This document shows, piece after piece, positions 11,263 through 21,201 of a DNA stretch of 64,000 nt. Position 1 is the first letter of the stretch. Each line of letters begins with the position of its first letter. The position numbers and the translations under genes are program-made. This stretch comes from Diplodia intermedia (taxonomy: Eukaryota > Ascomycota > Dothideomycetes > Botryosphaeriales > Botryosphaeriaceae): contig JAKEKT010000126.1 in NCBI GenBank assembly GCA_021495925.1, forward strand, positions 1 through 64,000, in the 5' to 3' direction. Under the pieces are notes generated by a model. The model did no database searches. It was not told the origin of the DNA and saw only the letters and a program-made list of their open reading frames with translations.

Positions 11263-12276
11263 CTATGCCCTGATTTTCAAAGCGACTTCCCAATGGCCCA
11301 ATCTAGCGAAGAAGGCAATGGCAAACTGCAGGCTGAAACTGTCTTCGATGACATCTAGCTTGCCATCTAGAGGGTTGATGTAGCTAAACTTGATCTGATC
11401 GTGTTCATCGTCGTGTCCGTTGGGCGAAAGAAGGAGCTCTTGCCGAGCTAACAGTTCCAGCCTTGCGAAGCTGACCTGTTGGACGTTATCGAGCATCATC
11501 ATGCCTTCCATGTGCAAGTTAGGCAGTGTGAGCTCAATGACGGCAGGATTGATATCTCCCGCGGAGTTACTACTTTCCGCGTTGCCTTTTTCGCGGGAGA
11601 TGCAGAGCATCATATGGTTGAGCGGAGTAGACGTTTTCAAGGCGAGACCTTGGGCACTGTTGCTAGTGGTATCGTGATTCTGCGTGTTGCGGTCCTGTGA
11701 GGTGAGAGTCGGTGTGGCGTCTGTGGTTGTATCGATGTTGCCGATTTTCCTCTTCTTCGCCGGGGCTGCACTTTCAGAGTGCAGATTCTTCCTCGCCTGA
11801 GCAGCGCTCTTGGTCGCACGTTCTTCATAGTGCTTCTTAACCGCGTTGAAGACGTGCTTCAGGATGTGGACGACAATCTGATCGGAGACGTCGTCGCGCG
11901 GTCCCTGTCCTCCGCCGAATCGATCTTTCCACGCGGCCGCTACGTTTTCTGCAATCGACTCCCTCGCCGTTGCGTTTGCATATGCCCGCAGCTTGACCGT
12001 GCCGTTGTCGTCCGCTTCCCAAGTTCCCTTGAGCCATTCCTCTTCGAGATTCTTCTTGAGTCCCGTCAATTGGAGTGGTTTCAGGCGTAGCAACTCCCGG
12101 ACTTCTGGGTCCAGAAACCTTCGGCGTTCGAGGAACGGAGTAGGCGGTGTCTGCTCGACGCGTTTGGGGGCAGTCTCCTCGTCGCGTCTCGGAAGCATCT
12201 GCTCATCACGTCTCGGTGGTGACTCCTCTACACGTGTCGGCCGGCTCTTTATGATGCGTCTCGACCGCCTGACCAT
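11263..12276 (-). CDS. Hypothetical protein, 337 residues, with N-terminal 8-residue repeats
   Basis: A single uninterrupted frame with balanced composition, whose opposite-strand frames look like shadows, so I take it as real. I do not recognise the family. The N-terminus is strongly basic (RRSRRIIKSR). Residues about 11-42 are four copies of an 8-residue unit of the type R-[VD]-E-[EQ]-x-x-P-[RK], encoded by a 24-bp tandem repeat. Residues about 60-160 look helical, with a nuclear-signal-like AKKRKIG near 174. A low-complexity Thr/Ser/Asn segment follows. The last 100 residues (FSYINPLDGKLDVIEDSF and onward) look like a compact alpha/beta domain, perhaps ubiquitin- or PB1-like, but this is only an impression. 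No introns are needed. A nuclear role is inferred from the basic regions alone. Confidence 0.7.
   Translation of the reverse strand: MVRRSRRIIKSRPTRVEESPPRRDEQMLPRRDEETAPKRVEQTPPTPFLERRRFLDPEVRELLRLKPLQLTGLKKNLEEEWLKGTWEADDNGTVKLRAYANATARESIAENVAAAWKDRFGGGQGPRDDVSDQIVVHILKHVFNAVKKHYEERATKSAAQARKNLHSESAAPAKKRKIGNIDTTTDATPTLTSQDRNTQNHDTTSNSAQGLALKTSTPLNHMMLCISREKGNAESSNSAGDINPAVIELTLPNLHMEGMMMLDNVQQVSFARLELLARQELLLSPNGHDDEHDQIKFSYINPLDGKLDVIEDSFSLQFAIAFFARLGHWEVALKIRA
12151..12246 (-). repeat. 24-bp tandem repeat, four copies, inside the 337-residue gene
   Basis: Units at 12151-12174, 12175-12198, 12199-12222 and 12223-12246 share a CTSCTC..CGYGT..G core. Because 24 is a multiple of three, each unit encodes eight residues and changes in copy number keep the frame. 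The copies have diverged, so the array is not brand new. Confidence 0.8.
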
Positions 12277-13342
12277 GGTCGTGGTCAGAAGTTAAGGAGA
12301 CTCCGGTGAGGCAATTGAGTGCGGACGAGTGCTGAGTTAGTGAGCGTCACTGAGGAATCGGAGTCGAATAGTGGGGCGGATGACCGTATGTTCGAATGCG
12401 CTGTGACTGTGTGAGCAAGTAGATGCAAGGCGGCAGTATGTCAGTTGGGGAGTGGAATGGGTGGCGTGGGGTGATGACGTAGACGCTGTGGTTGTTGTTG
12501 AGGAGGGAGAGAGAGGGCTTATATATAAGCTCCACGGCTGCGACTGGCAAGTGTCAGATGGGGAAGGACCGCGCCTAGATGCAAGAGAGCCCGTGTGCTC
12601 CCTGCTTTATTAGGCTGTCGTGAAAACTTCAAGGTATTCCATGCTACGACACCATCGCCTCCAGCGGCGCGCCTACCAGTGAGGCCTCGCCTCTTTCGCT
12701 TATATCCTCCACCGCTGCCGCCGCTTATCTCGATGACCTTCGTCAATGCAATCTTCTTCTTTTTTTTTATTGTCGCCCTGCGACGACAGACGATGGATCT
12801 TGCCGCTTGCTGGCCGCCTTTCAAGGTAGAAACCGCTTGATACCACTGGCGACCAATTCTCTGATCGCTCCACTCACAAATGGTGGAACTATACATGTAA
12901 CATGAAGTTTACTTTCACGGCCGGAATGTGCAGATAGTCTAGTTCCCATTTAGCCTGACCAGCAGTCTTTGGGACATGAATGAGAATTCCTTTGGTGAAG
13001 TCCTCGCGCGGCTCTGCTCCGCTACCAATTCGATTCTGTGTAGTGTCTAACCACCTTCCGGGAGCTGTCGTTTCTGCCACTAATCTGCTTTTGTAAATGG
13101 TTACAACCAAAAACGGTTGAGTAATTGTCCTGGTGGACCTATAAAGGCTGGGCGGTTCGAAAGAAATCCGGAATTGATGTTGCCAATGTACGGAAAATAT
13201 CCGTCGTGGATTCGAAATTGGTCCACCAAGCCAACAGGTCACAAAGATTGATAACACAGAGCCAAAGCGGGCGAATTTGGTACTTGGAATGACAATGGGA
13301 ATTCTTAACACCTACATAAATGTACACAACGCTTTCTTTAGT
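12277..13342. other. Promoter of the 337-residue gene and 3' region of the complex I gene
   Basis: No gene supported. A 140-residue open frame at 12889-13311 on the minus strand begins just past the stop of the complex I subunit gene and is most likely part of its 3' UTR; the protein resembles nothing I know. A TATATATAAGC motif near 12521 lies about 245 bp upstream of the 337-residue start and could be its TATA element. Confidence 0.45.
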
Positions 13343-14377
13343 TTAGTCAAGAGCACCATCCGTCCTGAACTTCTCAGCTCCCCACGGCTCGCCCGTGAGC
13401 GATGTCAAGCCCTTCGCCGGCTCGCAGGTATCCCTTCCGCTGAGCGGGCCGGGCGCGGGGATCTTGACGCCGTTGGCGGTGTAGGTGCGGCCCTGGCCCT
13501 CGCTGGGGGTCTGGATGCGCGAATCCTCGGCGCCGGTGATGTGGATGGTGCTGGTGGCGAGGCCGTCGGCGCCGCCGCTGGCACCCGTGGCCTTGGCGGC
13601 CTCGCGCAGGGCCTTGAGCAGCGACTTGGTCGTCTCGGGCGTGAGGTCCTCGTAGTAGTCGTCGTTGATCTGCACCATGGGCGCGTTGGCGCACGCGCCC
13701 AGGCACTCGACCTCGGTGAAGGTGAACAGGCCGTCCTTGGTCGTGTGGCCGTGGCTGACGCCAAGCTCCTCCTCGATGGCCTTCATGATGCCGTCGCTGT
13801 CCCGCAGCATGCAGGGCGTCTGCGGTCCGCCCCGTCAGTATTCCAATTGCCTTGTACCATACACCTCAAGGGTCCCGACGTACCGTAGTGCAGCACTGGA
13901 CGTGGAAGCGGCCAACGGGGTCGCGGTTGTACATGGTGTAGAAGGTGGCGACCTCGTACACGCGCATGGGGGGCATCTCCAGAATGCGGGCGACCTCGTT
14001 CATGACGCTGATGCTGGTGAAACCGTGCTGGCGCTGGCCCAGGTCGAGCAGAGGCATGACGGCGGCCTTCTTGTACTGGCTGGGGTAGCGGGCAAGAACC
14101 TCCTGGATGAGCTTCTCATTCTGCTCGTTGAACTTGAAGGGTATCGACGGGTTGTTCTCGGGCGTGTTCCTGTGCTGCAGGCGGCAGGGTGGTCAGCGCG
14201 ATGGCATTGGCGGTGGCGGGAGCTGTGCGGGCGTGGTGGGTGCGGGAGACATACGACGGCGAGAGCGTCGCTCCGGAAGGCCGGCGAGGTGGTGAAGGCG
14301 CGCCATTGGGGCTGGCGGACCCTCCGCACGGCGCGGAGGCTCGATCGCAGAGCGAATGGGCTGAGCTTCGAAGCCAT
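13343..14377 (-). CDS. nuo-24: NADH:ubiquinone oxidoreductase 24-kDa subunit (complex I, NDUFV2 type), mitochondrial
   Basis: Exons 14255-14377, 13884-14174 and 13343-13819, all joined in phase 0, encode 296 residues. The subunit sits in the peripheral arm of complex I and carries the N1a [2Fe-2S] cluster in the NADH-oxidising module. All four cluster cysteines are visible: Cys136-x4-Cys141 (spanning the second splice junction) and Cys177-x3-Cys181 in ECLGACANAP. The body has the family sequence around PLLDLGQRQHG and VYEVATFYTMYNR. The N-terminus is rich in Arg/Ser/Ala without acids (MASKLSPFALRSSLRAVRRV), a mitochondrial presequence with likely cleavage near AFTTSPAF. The C-terminal extension ending in PWGAEKFR is usual in fungal forms. 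Length is within the family range and no key residue is missing. Confidence 0.97.
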
Positions 14378-15553
14378 GGTTGTGGGGGTGGTGGATGTGG
14401 TGGTTAAGCGCACTCTACTTTGACGTCCTCGACACCAGCCTTGGCATCCCGCCCGTCGCGCCGCCAGCCAATCACGCGCCGCCGGTTCAAAGCAGCTTTG
14501 AAATGCCTGCGCCCACGACAAGCGCCGCCGACCACAACCACCACGGCCTCAACCACGCGCTTCTGAGTGCTGCTATTTCCACACAACGCTTTCGGCTCGC
14601 ACATGGCCCCCAGTGCGCCACATCGACGGCCCTGGCAGCTCGCACCCGAACTCGCTCACCACGTGTCAACCCTACGTAGTACACAGCACTCTACAAACGC
14701 CGATCATCGTCATTGCAGGTTCCATCAAACGAGTCATTCTCACTGCTAACATATCGGTTGTGTGCGTGTTGGAGCCCGATGACACGCGTGGTAGCGAGGC
14801 TGGTACGTTCCGGAGCGAACAGTAGTTCGAGTCCTGAAGTCGTATGATCTGTCGTCTATCCTTACCGATCGGGAAGCAGCCGCATATCAAGATTCCCTCG
14901 GTATTTCATTCCCCATCGCCTAGAGAAAGGAGCTGCAGAGAATGCACCATGGTACCGATCCGTACCCTCATGAAACCGGCTCCAGCGCCATTTTCTTCGT
15001 GCTCCAGCTCAATAGCCTCGGGCACCGGGCCCTACACCACCGGGCCTATCTCCGACGACGTGCCCCTGAGCGTGGGCATTTGGGTCCTCGATAGCGCTTT
15101 GCAATACGAAGTCCAGGTGCTTTTTCACCACGCCAGCTGAACATGTCACGGCTTGCAGAGATAACGAGGTCGGTCCGACCCTCCACGTTGTGCGGTGGTT
15201 TTCGCCGGCCACTGGACGGGAAAGGATATAGCTTCCGCGTGGTGTATGGTGTAGAGCCTGTGTCGGCGTCACAACTCGTCGGCGTTTGACCACGGCGTTC
15301 CATGCTCGGACATGAGCTAGTGGAAGTAGCTGTGACGTTCAATATTTCTCTCGGCATTCCTCTTTCGATCTGTCCAGAAACCTCCCCCGTTCACCGCCAT
15401 GCAGCGTGCAGGATTGGATTCCCAGCAGAGGCGTTTTCCTAAATTTAGAACTCATGGCCATGGATTCTGGGCGTTTCCAAGGGTCAAGTAGGAAACGCGC
15501 AACACGCGCGATTTGGCAAGATAGTGGAAGATCTGCCGCTATCGCACTCGTCG
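14378..15553. other. Complex I gene promoter side of the spacer
   Basis: No gene supported. The first few hundred bases upstream of the complex I subunit gene are probably its promoter. Short open frames around 14840-15360 on both strands look like chance frames; none has a family resemblance or convincing splice signals. Confidence 0.4.
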
Positions 15554-15953
15554 TACAGTATAACCTCGCTATACCGAATGTGGATATAACGATCCCGGGG
15601 TATACCGAAATTTTTTCGAATCCCACTTGATTTTTGGTGTAAAATAACGAAAATTTCGTCTTTACGAAATTCGTTATCGTTTAGCAAAATTCGTTATAAA
15701 TTTTTACTAGTAAAAGGGCCTAACTTAGGCCTAAATCGACTAAAAATACGATAAAAAAATTTTATACTACAGAGATAGTCGATGACTAATACTAAGATTT
15801 TCGTCTCTTCTTCGGTTTCCGAGCGTCTCTTCTTCGAATTCGGAACGATTACCCGGCGAGATATAGTCCGTGCCCTACTCCGCATAACGATACCCCTTTA
15901 TAACGATATGAAATGCCTCGCCATCAGATTCGTTATAGCCAGGTTATACTGTA
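15554..15953. mobile_element. MITE of the pogo/Tc1-mariner superfamily with 27-bp terminal inverted repeats
   Basis: A 396-bp element (15556-15951) is bounded by TA on both sides (15554-15555 and 15952-15953), the target duplication of Tc1/mariner/pogo elements. The left end reads CAGTATAACCTCGCTATACC; the right end, read on the other strand, is CAGTATAACCTGGCTATAAC. About 24 of the first 27 bases agree, the first 11 exactly. The CAGTATAA start is the pogo-type terminus. The inside is AT-rich, unlike its surroundings, and contains internal inverted copies of an ATTCGTTAT-like motif. There is no transposase frame, so it is non-autonomous and would need a transposase elsewhere in the genome. 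Confidence 0.85.
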
Positions 15954-16977
15954 CTCGTACGCCGTGCGGTGGCTGCCCGGCAGCGCTGGTGTCAAGTTAG
16001 CACGTGGAATCGCAGCAGCTCGCCATGTGGGCGTCCTGAGTGGCCCGGAGTCGGCCGTAAGTTGGCTTTGCATCAGTTGCGTAGGTAGCGATTGAGGTCC
16101 GACGGGCTAACGATGCGCCGCCGCGGATGGCGGATGATCGCTCGCTACGGGTTGCACAGCCTGTCGAGGGAGATCGGAAACTCCGCAGCACCGGCCGCTC
16201 AGACCGAGATTGGGGATCTGCAGCGTTGCGCGGCTCCCGCGATGATGGTTGATCAGTCCACAGTGACGTTCGCCGGGGCGTCTGGCTTGGTGACGCGGTT
16301 GCGGGCGCGACGGGGAGTTAAGTGCACAGGAAGGAGCGAAGAATGGGCGCAGTTCGGTGGGTGGCTGCTGACGGTTGGGGCCGGCAGCGCCCGGAGTCGC
16401 CCATCCGCGGAGGCCGAGTGGCGGGCCCGCCTCGCTTCGCGCCCGAAACGGGCGATGCTTGCGAGCTCTCACGCCTGCCACCACCGCGCAGCTGCTCGGG
16501 CGCGGCCTTCGGTGCATCCGCGCGCCAGGCTCCGCTGCCGCCGCGCCGCCCTCGGGAAGCTCCAGGCCGCGTGCTGATCGCTGGCAGGGATGCGCCGCCT
16601 CGTTCGCCGAGTCATCCAGCCTTCACCTCGTCCTGAGGCGCTCATTCCTCCTGCTGCCCGCCATAGCCTTCGTCGTCTGCTTGTTCCGGCATCGTCAGCG
16701 TCGTCTCGTCCTGCTCGCTGTCAGATGGCCAGGGTCGCCGCCGGAAATTCCCACCGTCGCGTGTCCGCGTGCAACACCTCGCCCGCGGCGTCACTTCCTT
16801 AGGCAGCAAGCTTGGGATCGCGGGCCCGCAGCTTCCCCTGACGCCGCACGACTGCTGTCCCTTATATACCTCGCGCCACGGCGGCTGAGGCATGTTCCTT
16901 CGTGGGGTGCCTCTTCTTCCGGTCTTGCCCCATCCGGTGAACCTTGCGACCCCGCGCCCAGTCCCAACCCAGAGACC
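15954..16977. other. Upstream region of the Zn2Cys6 regulator
   Basis: No gene supported. The stretch is GC-rich with chance open frames. CCCTTATATACC at 16858-16869 lies about 110 bp before the regulator's ATG and is a plausible TATA element. Confidence 0.4.
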
Positions 16978-19391
16978 ATGGTCTATACCGGAAAACCGAG
17001 TCGTGGTTGCCAGACATGCAAGACGCGCCGAATCAGAGTACGTGCCACGCCGGACGGCTGCCTCTGCGAGCGTTGCAGCACCTGACCCCCCGCTTTTCCC
17101 CCACCACCTCGCCCTTCGCGTCCTCGACTGATTCGTCTCCAGTGCGACGAAGCCCGTCCGTCATGCGGCAATTGCAGAAAGTCGGGCAGGACCTGCCCTG
17201 GTTTCCCGGACGAGTTCGACCTCATCTTCCGCAACGAGAACGCCGCCGTCGCCCGCAGGACCAAGCGCGCCGCGTCGAAGCAGAAGCCAAGCACTTCCAA
17301 CGCCAGCTCATCTCCAAGGTAGGCCCCGAGCGCGATACAGACGTGCCGGGACGCTCACCTTCTTGCAGCGCCGACTCCCCCCAACAGTCTCCGACGAACG
17401 ACCAATCGCTGCCCGTCGTAAAGCAGACCTCATCCCCGCCTCGTTCTGCCGGGACCAGAATCCGCGGAGTCCCTTCAGACAACGCCCTGCTGAATGCTTT
17501 CTTTTCCTTGCGCGGCTTCGCGCTCCCGCAGGGCCTTTCCATCTCCATTGAAAACCAGGCAACTGCTTTCTTCTTCCGGAACTTCGTTCTCCTTCCCCAG
17601 CAAGACGAAACTGCCCGCGGCTTTTTCGATCTGATCGTGCCGTATTACAACTCGACACCCGCTTCGTCTACATTCCATCTTGCGACTCATGCCGTATCCC
17701 TTGCCGTCCTCGGCAACTACCCCGGCCGAGCACCGCTGTTGCGAGAAGCGGCACGGTTCTACGGGCAAGCTCTGCAAAAGGCGCAGCAAACCCTTCAGGA
17801 CCCGGTGAAAGCAAGGTCTGACGAGACTTTGCTCACAATCATGCTATTTGTGCTCTACGAGGTATTTCAGAACCACAAACGCCGCCTCCTGCAGGTTGCG
17901 GCAGCAACATACATTGATCAATTCAAGAATTGTGTAATAAGCATTCGTCGTTCCCCAAGTTGCATTGACTGATTCGGCTCTAGGCCATGCACTCAACGAA
18001 CGATTCAATCAGCGCGTGGGCGCACCACATCGACGGCGCCGTCACCTTGGCCAAACTCCGTGGCCCGCAGCAGTTGCAGTCCGAGTCCTCACGAAAGCTG
18101 TTCCAGGCTGTACGGGCATTGATGGTACTGCACTCCCTTCGAATCCGTTCACAATCATGCGCTGACCTGTGATAGTTGACAAACGCCATGCAAAGATGCA
18201 AGCCAGTCGAGGAATTCCCAGGAATCCCTGGATGGACTCTTCAAGAAGAGAATCCTGCCAACCGTCTCACCACTATTTCTATGAGCCTCCCGGCTCTTCG
18301 GTCCCGTGTCCGCGGATTAGTGAATAACACCAACAAGGGCGACAAAAAGGCAGAGGCATGGTCCCTGATAGCTGCGGCAAGAGAAGTGGATGATTCCTTG
18401 AACCAATGGGCGGCTTCACTGTCAGACCACTGGGCACATAGGACTGTCGCATACCAGAGTGAGGTACCAGAAGATGTGCGCAATGCTGAGCGCTGGGTCG
18501 GGCCAGTCCATTCTTACGTGGACGTCTGGACATCTCACATTTGGAACGATTACCGCATCACTCGTGTCTTCACACTATCTATCATCATGGCTTGCTGCTC
18601 AATCATCTCGCCTGATTCCGCCGACCTCTCAGTCAAAGCCTTGCTTGCGAACACTTATTTCGTCACTCAGGGCCTTATCGACGACCTGTGCGCCAGTGTC
18701 CCTTTTCACATCAATTTTGACATGCAGCCTCGTGCTAGGGAGGTTGGTCAAGACCGCGAGTGTAAGTTCTCTTCTACTTCTCTCGAGATGCTTGTGATAA
18801 AGGGCGATACTGAACACTGTCACAGCCGCCGAAGCGCTTGGCGGATTCCTCCTTGTTTGGCACGTCTTCGTCGCCGCGAACGTCGAATGTATCCCCGAAC
18901 AACAACGCTCATGGCTACAGGGTCGGCTTGTACACATTGGGAAGGAATTCGGACTATCGAATTCTCAGATGCTCGGCTTAGTCAAACGTCATCGACTTAT
19001 CCACGGTGACACACCGAACCTCCAAGCACCAAACTTCTCTATGTCGCATCCCTGTGGAGTCGCCGGATACACCGACCTACCGCCCACTATGGGTGCAGTA
19101 AGCTCCGGACAGAAGATGTTCGCCGCAGAAACCACTTCGCACATGATAAAAAGTTTGGCGAATTTAGGGCGGCGCGTGGATGAGGGGGTGGAATGCGGCG
19201 TTCCAGCTACAAATACGAGTGGCATCCTGCCTGACGAGGTGGTGGATTGCGGAATTCCAGCTACAGAGACAAACGACCAAGGACACCTGTCGGGCACCCA
19301 GATTGACAAGGTGGGACCGCCCTTTACCGTTACGTGGATTCCAACTTTCGATAGTGTGGAAGAGAAGTATAAACACGGATCGAAAGGATGA
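16978..19391 (+). CDS. Zn2Cys6 fungal transcription factor
   Basis: Six exons: 16978-17037, 17143-17318, 17369-17861, 17984-18124, 18176-18761 and 18826-19391, giving 673 residues. Exon phases agree at every junction and branch sites such as CTGAC precede the acceptors. The DNA-binding domain is at the extreme N-terminus: Cys11, 14, 21, 28, 31 and 38 form the exact C-x2-C-x6-C-x6-C-x2-C-x6-C pattern, and the first intron splits it just before Cys21. A Lys/Arg-rich linker follows (RRTKRAASKQK). From about residue 110 the protein has the helical middle region of the fungal-specific factor family (ENQATAFFFRNFV, then AWAHHIDGAVTLAKLRG, then QQRSWLQGRLVHIG near the end). Such factors bind CGG triplets and regulate metabolism or development; the target is unknown. 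The least certain junction is 17861/17984, where the donor is GTATTT. Confidence 0.9.
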
Positions 19392-21201
19392 TGCTGACGC
19401 TCCTCCCCCTAGCCGACGGAAGAGGCGGAAATACTGTCGACGATGCAGCCTGGATCAGCAGGTTGCTCAGCCGTCTCGAGAAACCCGCTTATGACGAATG
19501 TTGAGATCAGCATCACTCAGGAAAACCAACCCAGTCGCTTCTGGTGGAACCCGCGGCTTTCGTGAACAATCGACACCGGGGATCTGTTTTGCGCGAAGGC
19601 ATCGGGGCACTACTGGATATATGGCGAAAAGGCTTCCAGCATGACCATACACGACTCGGGATGTCTGGGAACCCCAGACAGCTACTGTGCGCCACTCTCG
19701 ACGAAACTTGTCGATGACTGAATTCCCACGTCGAAGGCTTTGGATCCAATCGAGCTGCTGGGTAATGGGCCCAAGGCTGAACGAGCCCAAAAATACGTCC
19801 ACCCCAAGTCTCCCTCCTATGGTGTGCGTTCTGGCCGCCTTTGTCTCTTTGCTGTGACGACTGCATCTACAACCCACGCCCCTCTTTTAAGGAAAGGTGT
19901 GCTCTGAGCAAATACGCCTTGCAAGCTCCACCCCACCGCTTACTGTAACCAAAGAAACCGTTTTTGGACGTTGGAATGCCACGCATTCAGGAGGAAGTGT
20001 GCCCTCGGGAATTACGACGACCCCAGTGGCAGAACCGACGTGGAGGATCCGAAGCAAGAAAAAACAAAAACTCCAACATTTATCGGTCGGCAGCAGCTCT
20101 CGATCAGGGAAAAAAGGCGATGCAGGGAAGGAAGGCGACCTTGCACTTTTGCCGCCGCGAAAGAAAACATCAACAACCACAACTCTCAACTCACGCCCTG
20201 TTGTCATCTGGGTGGACGCATTGCTTTTGCCATCATGAACGTTTAGGTACGATAGGTAGTCCAAACTGAATCAGAGGAAAAAAGGAAGAAAGAAAGAAAT
20301 CGTTGCAAACTACATACAGCGTTTCCTACACTACTACTCTCCCACTCACTCGCAAAGTGATCTCACAATCCAACCGGTGGTCTAGTGTGGACGGACAAAA
20401 ACAACCGCAAGCTCCCTTCACCTAGCTAGACACGTCACTCCCTGCCGACTCTTGCGCCCCTCCTCACCCATGTACACTTCAAAGTGTGGCTGGCTGTCCC
20501 CCCGTGGCGAACGCTAGCATTGCTCAAAGAAGTTAGGCCTGTTCCAACCCAAACCATCCGCTTAAGCAACGTTTCGGCCACCCCCCCACCCACGTGCCTC
20601 AGGCATGCACAAATCACAACAACAAAACTCCAGAGTCACACAGACGGGCACATTCATCGTCTCATATGGATGTATTAGAATTATTACACGGAAGGCCAAG
20701 ATATTGCTTCGAGTATGTGCGTCAATTCTCCATCCGAAAAAGTATACCTTCTTCTTCTTCTGGGGGAACAACAAACCAACCTTCCCCTCAGTATGACTTA
20801 TCCAAATTCACCCCATCCCGTTTACCCAATGGTGGCCACAAAACAAAATAAATCCTTTGTTATTGCTGATATTTTTTCCTTCGCCCCAACCCTTGAACGC
20901 AATCGACTTGATGACCATCCGTCATCTTCCTCTTCCTTCAATCGGCCGTCATCATAAATAAGAAAAGTACAAGAAAAGGCGAACGGGCCTCTTGGAGGCC
21001 TCGGGGGGAATATTGCAGTTACGCAAGGAGACCGGAGAAGAGAAGATTAGAAGCGCAGTACAAAAAACGCCCTCGTTGCCCATCGTTCGTGGGTACTGAG
21101 GTGGATATTCGAGAAGAAGTAAGACCGGTGATACGTGAGCGAAAGTTTGAGGGATGGGGTATCAAGAGTACACGAAATGAGATCAAAACCCAGAAAGCAA
21201 A
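19392..21201. other. Convergent 3' region between the Zn2Cys6 and patatin-like genes
   Basis: No gene supported. A 136-residue open frame on the minus strand at 19467-19877 has normal-looking composition but no recognisable family, no splice signals and no homologous neighbour, so I do not call it. The remainder is relatively AT-rich with A-rich tracts near 20280-20300 and 20740-20860, as expected of 3' UTRs. Confidence 0.4.

Noticed and set aside
12889..13311. 140-residue minus-strand open frame with normal composition
   Set aside because: It starts 32 bp past the complex I subunit stop, has no family resemblance, and is best explained as 3' UTR.
19467..19877. 136-residue minus-strand open frame
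   Set aside because: No recognisable domain, no splice context; lies in a convergent 3' region.
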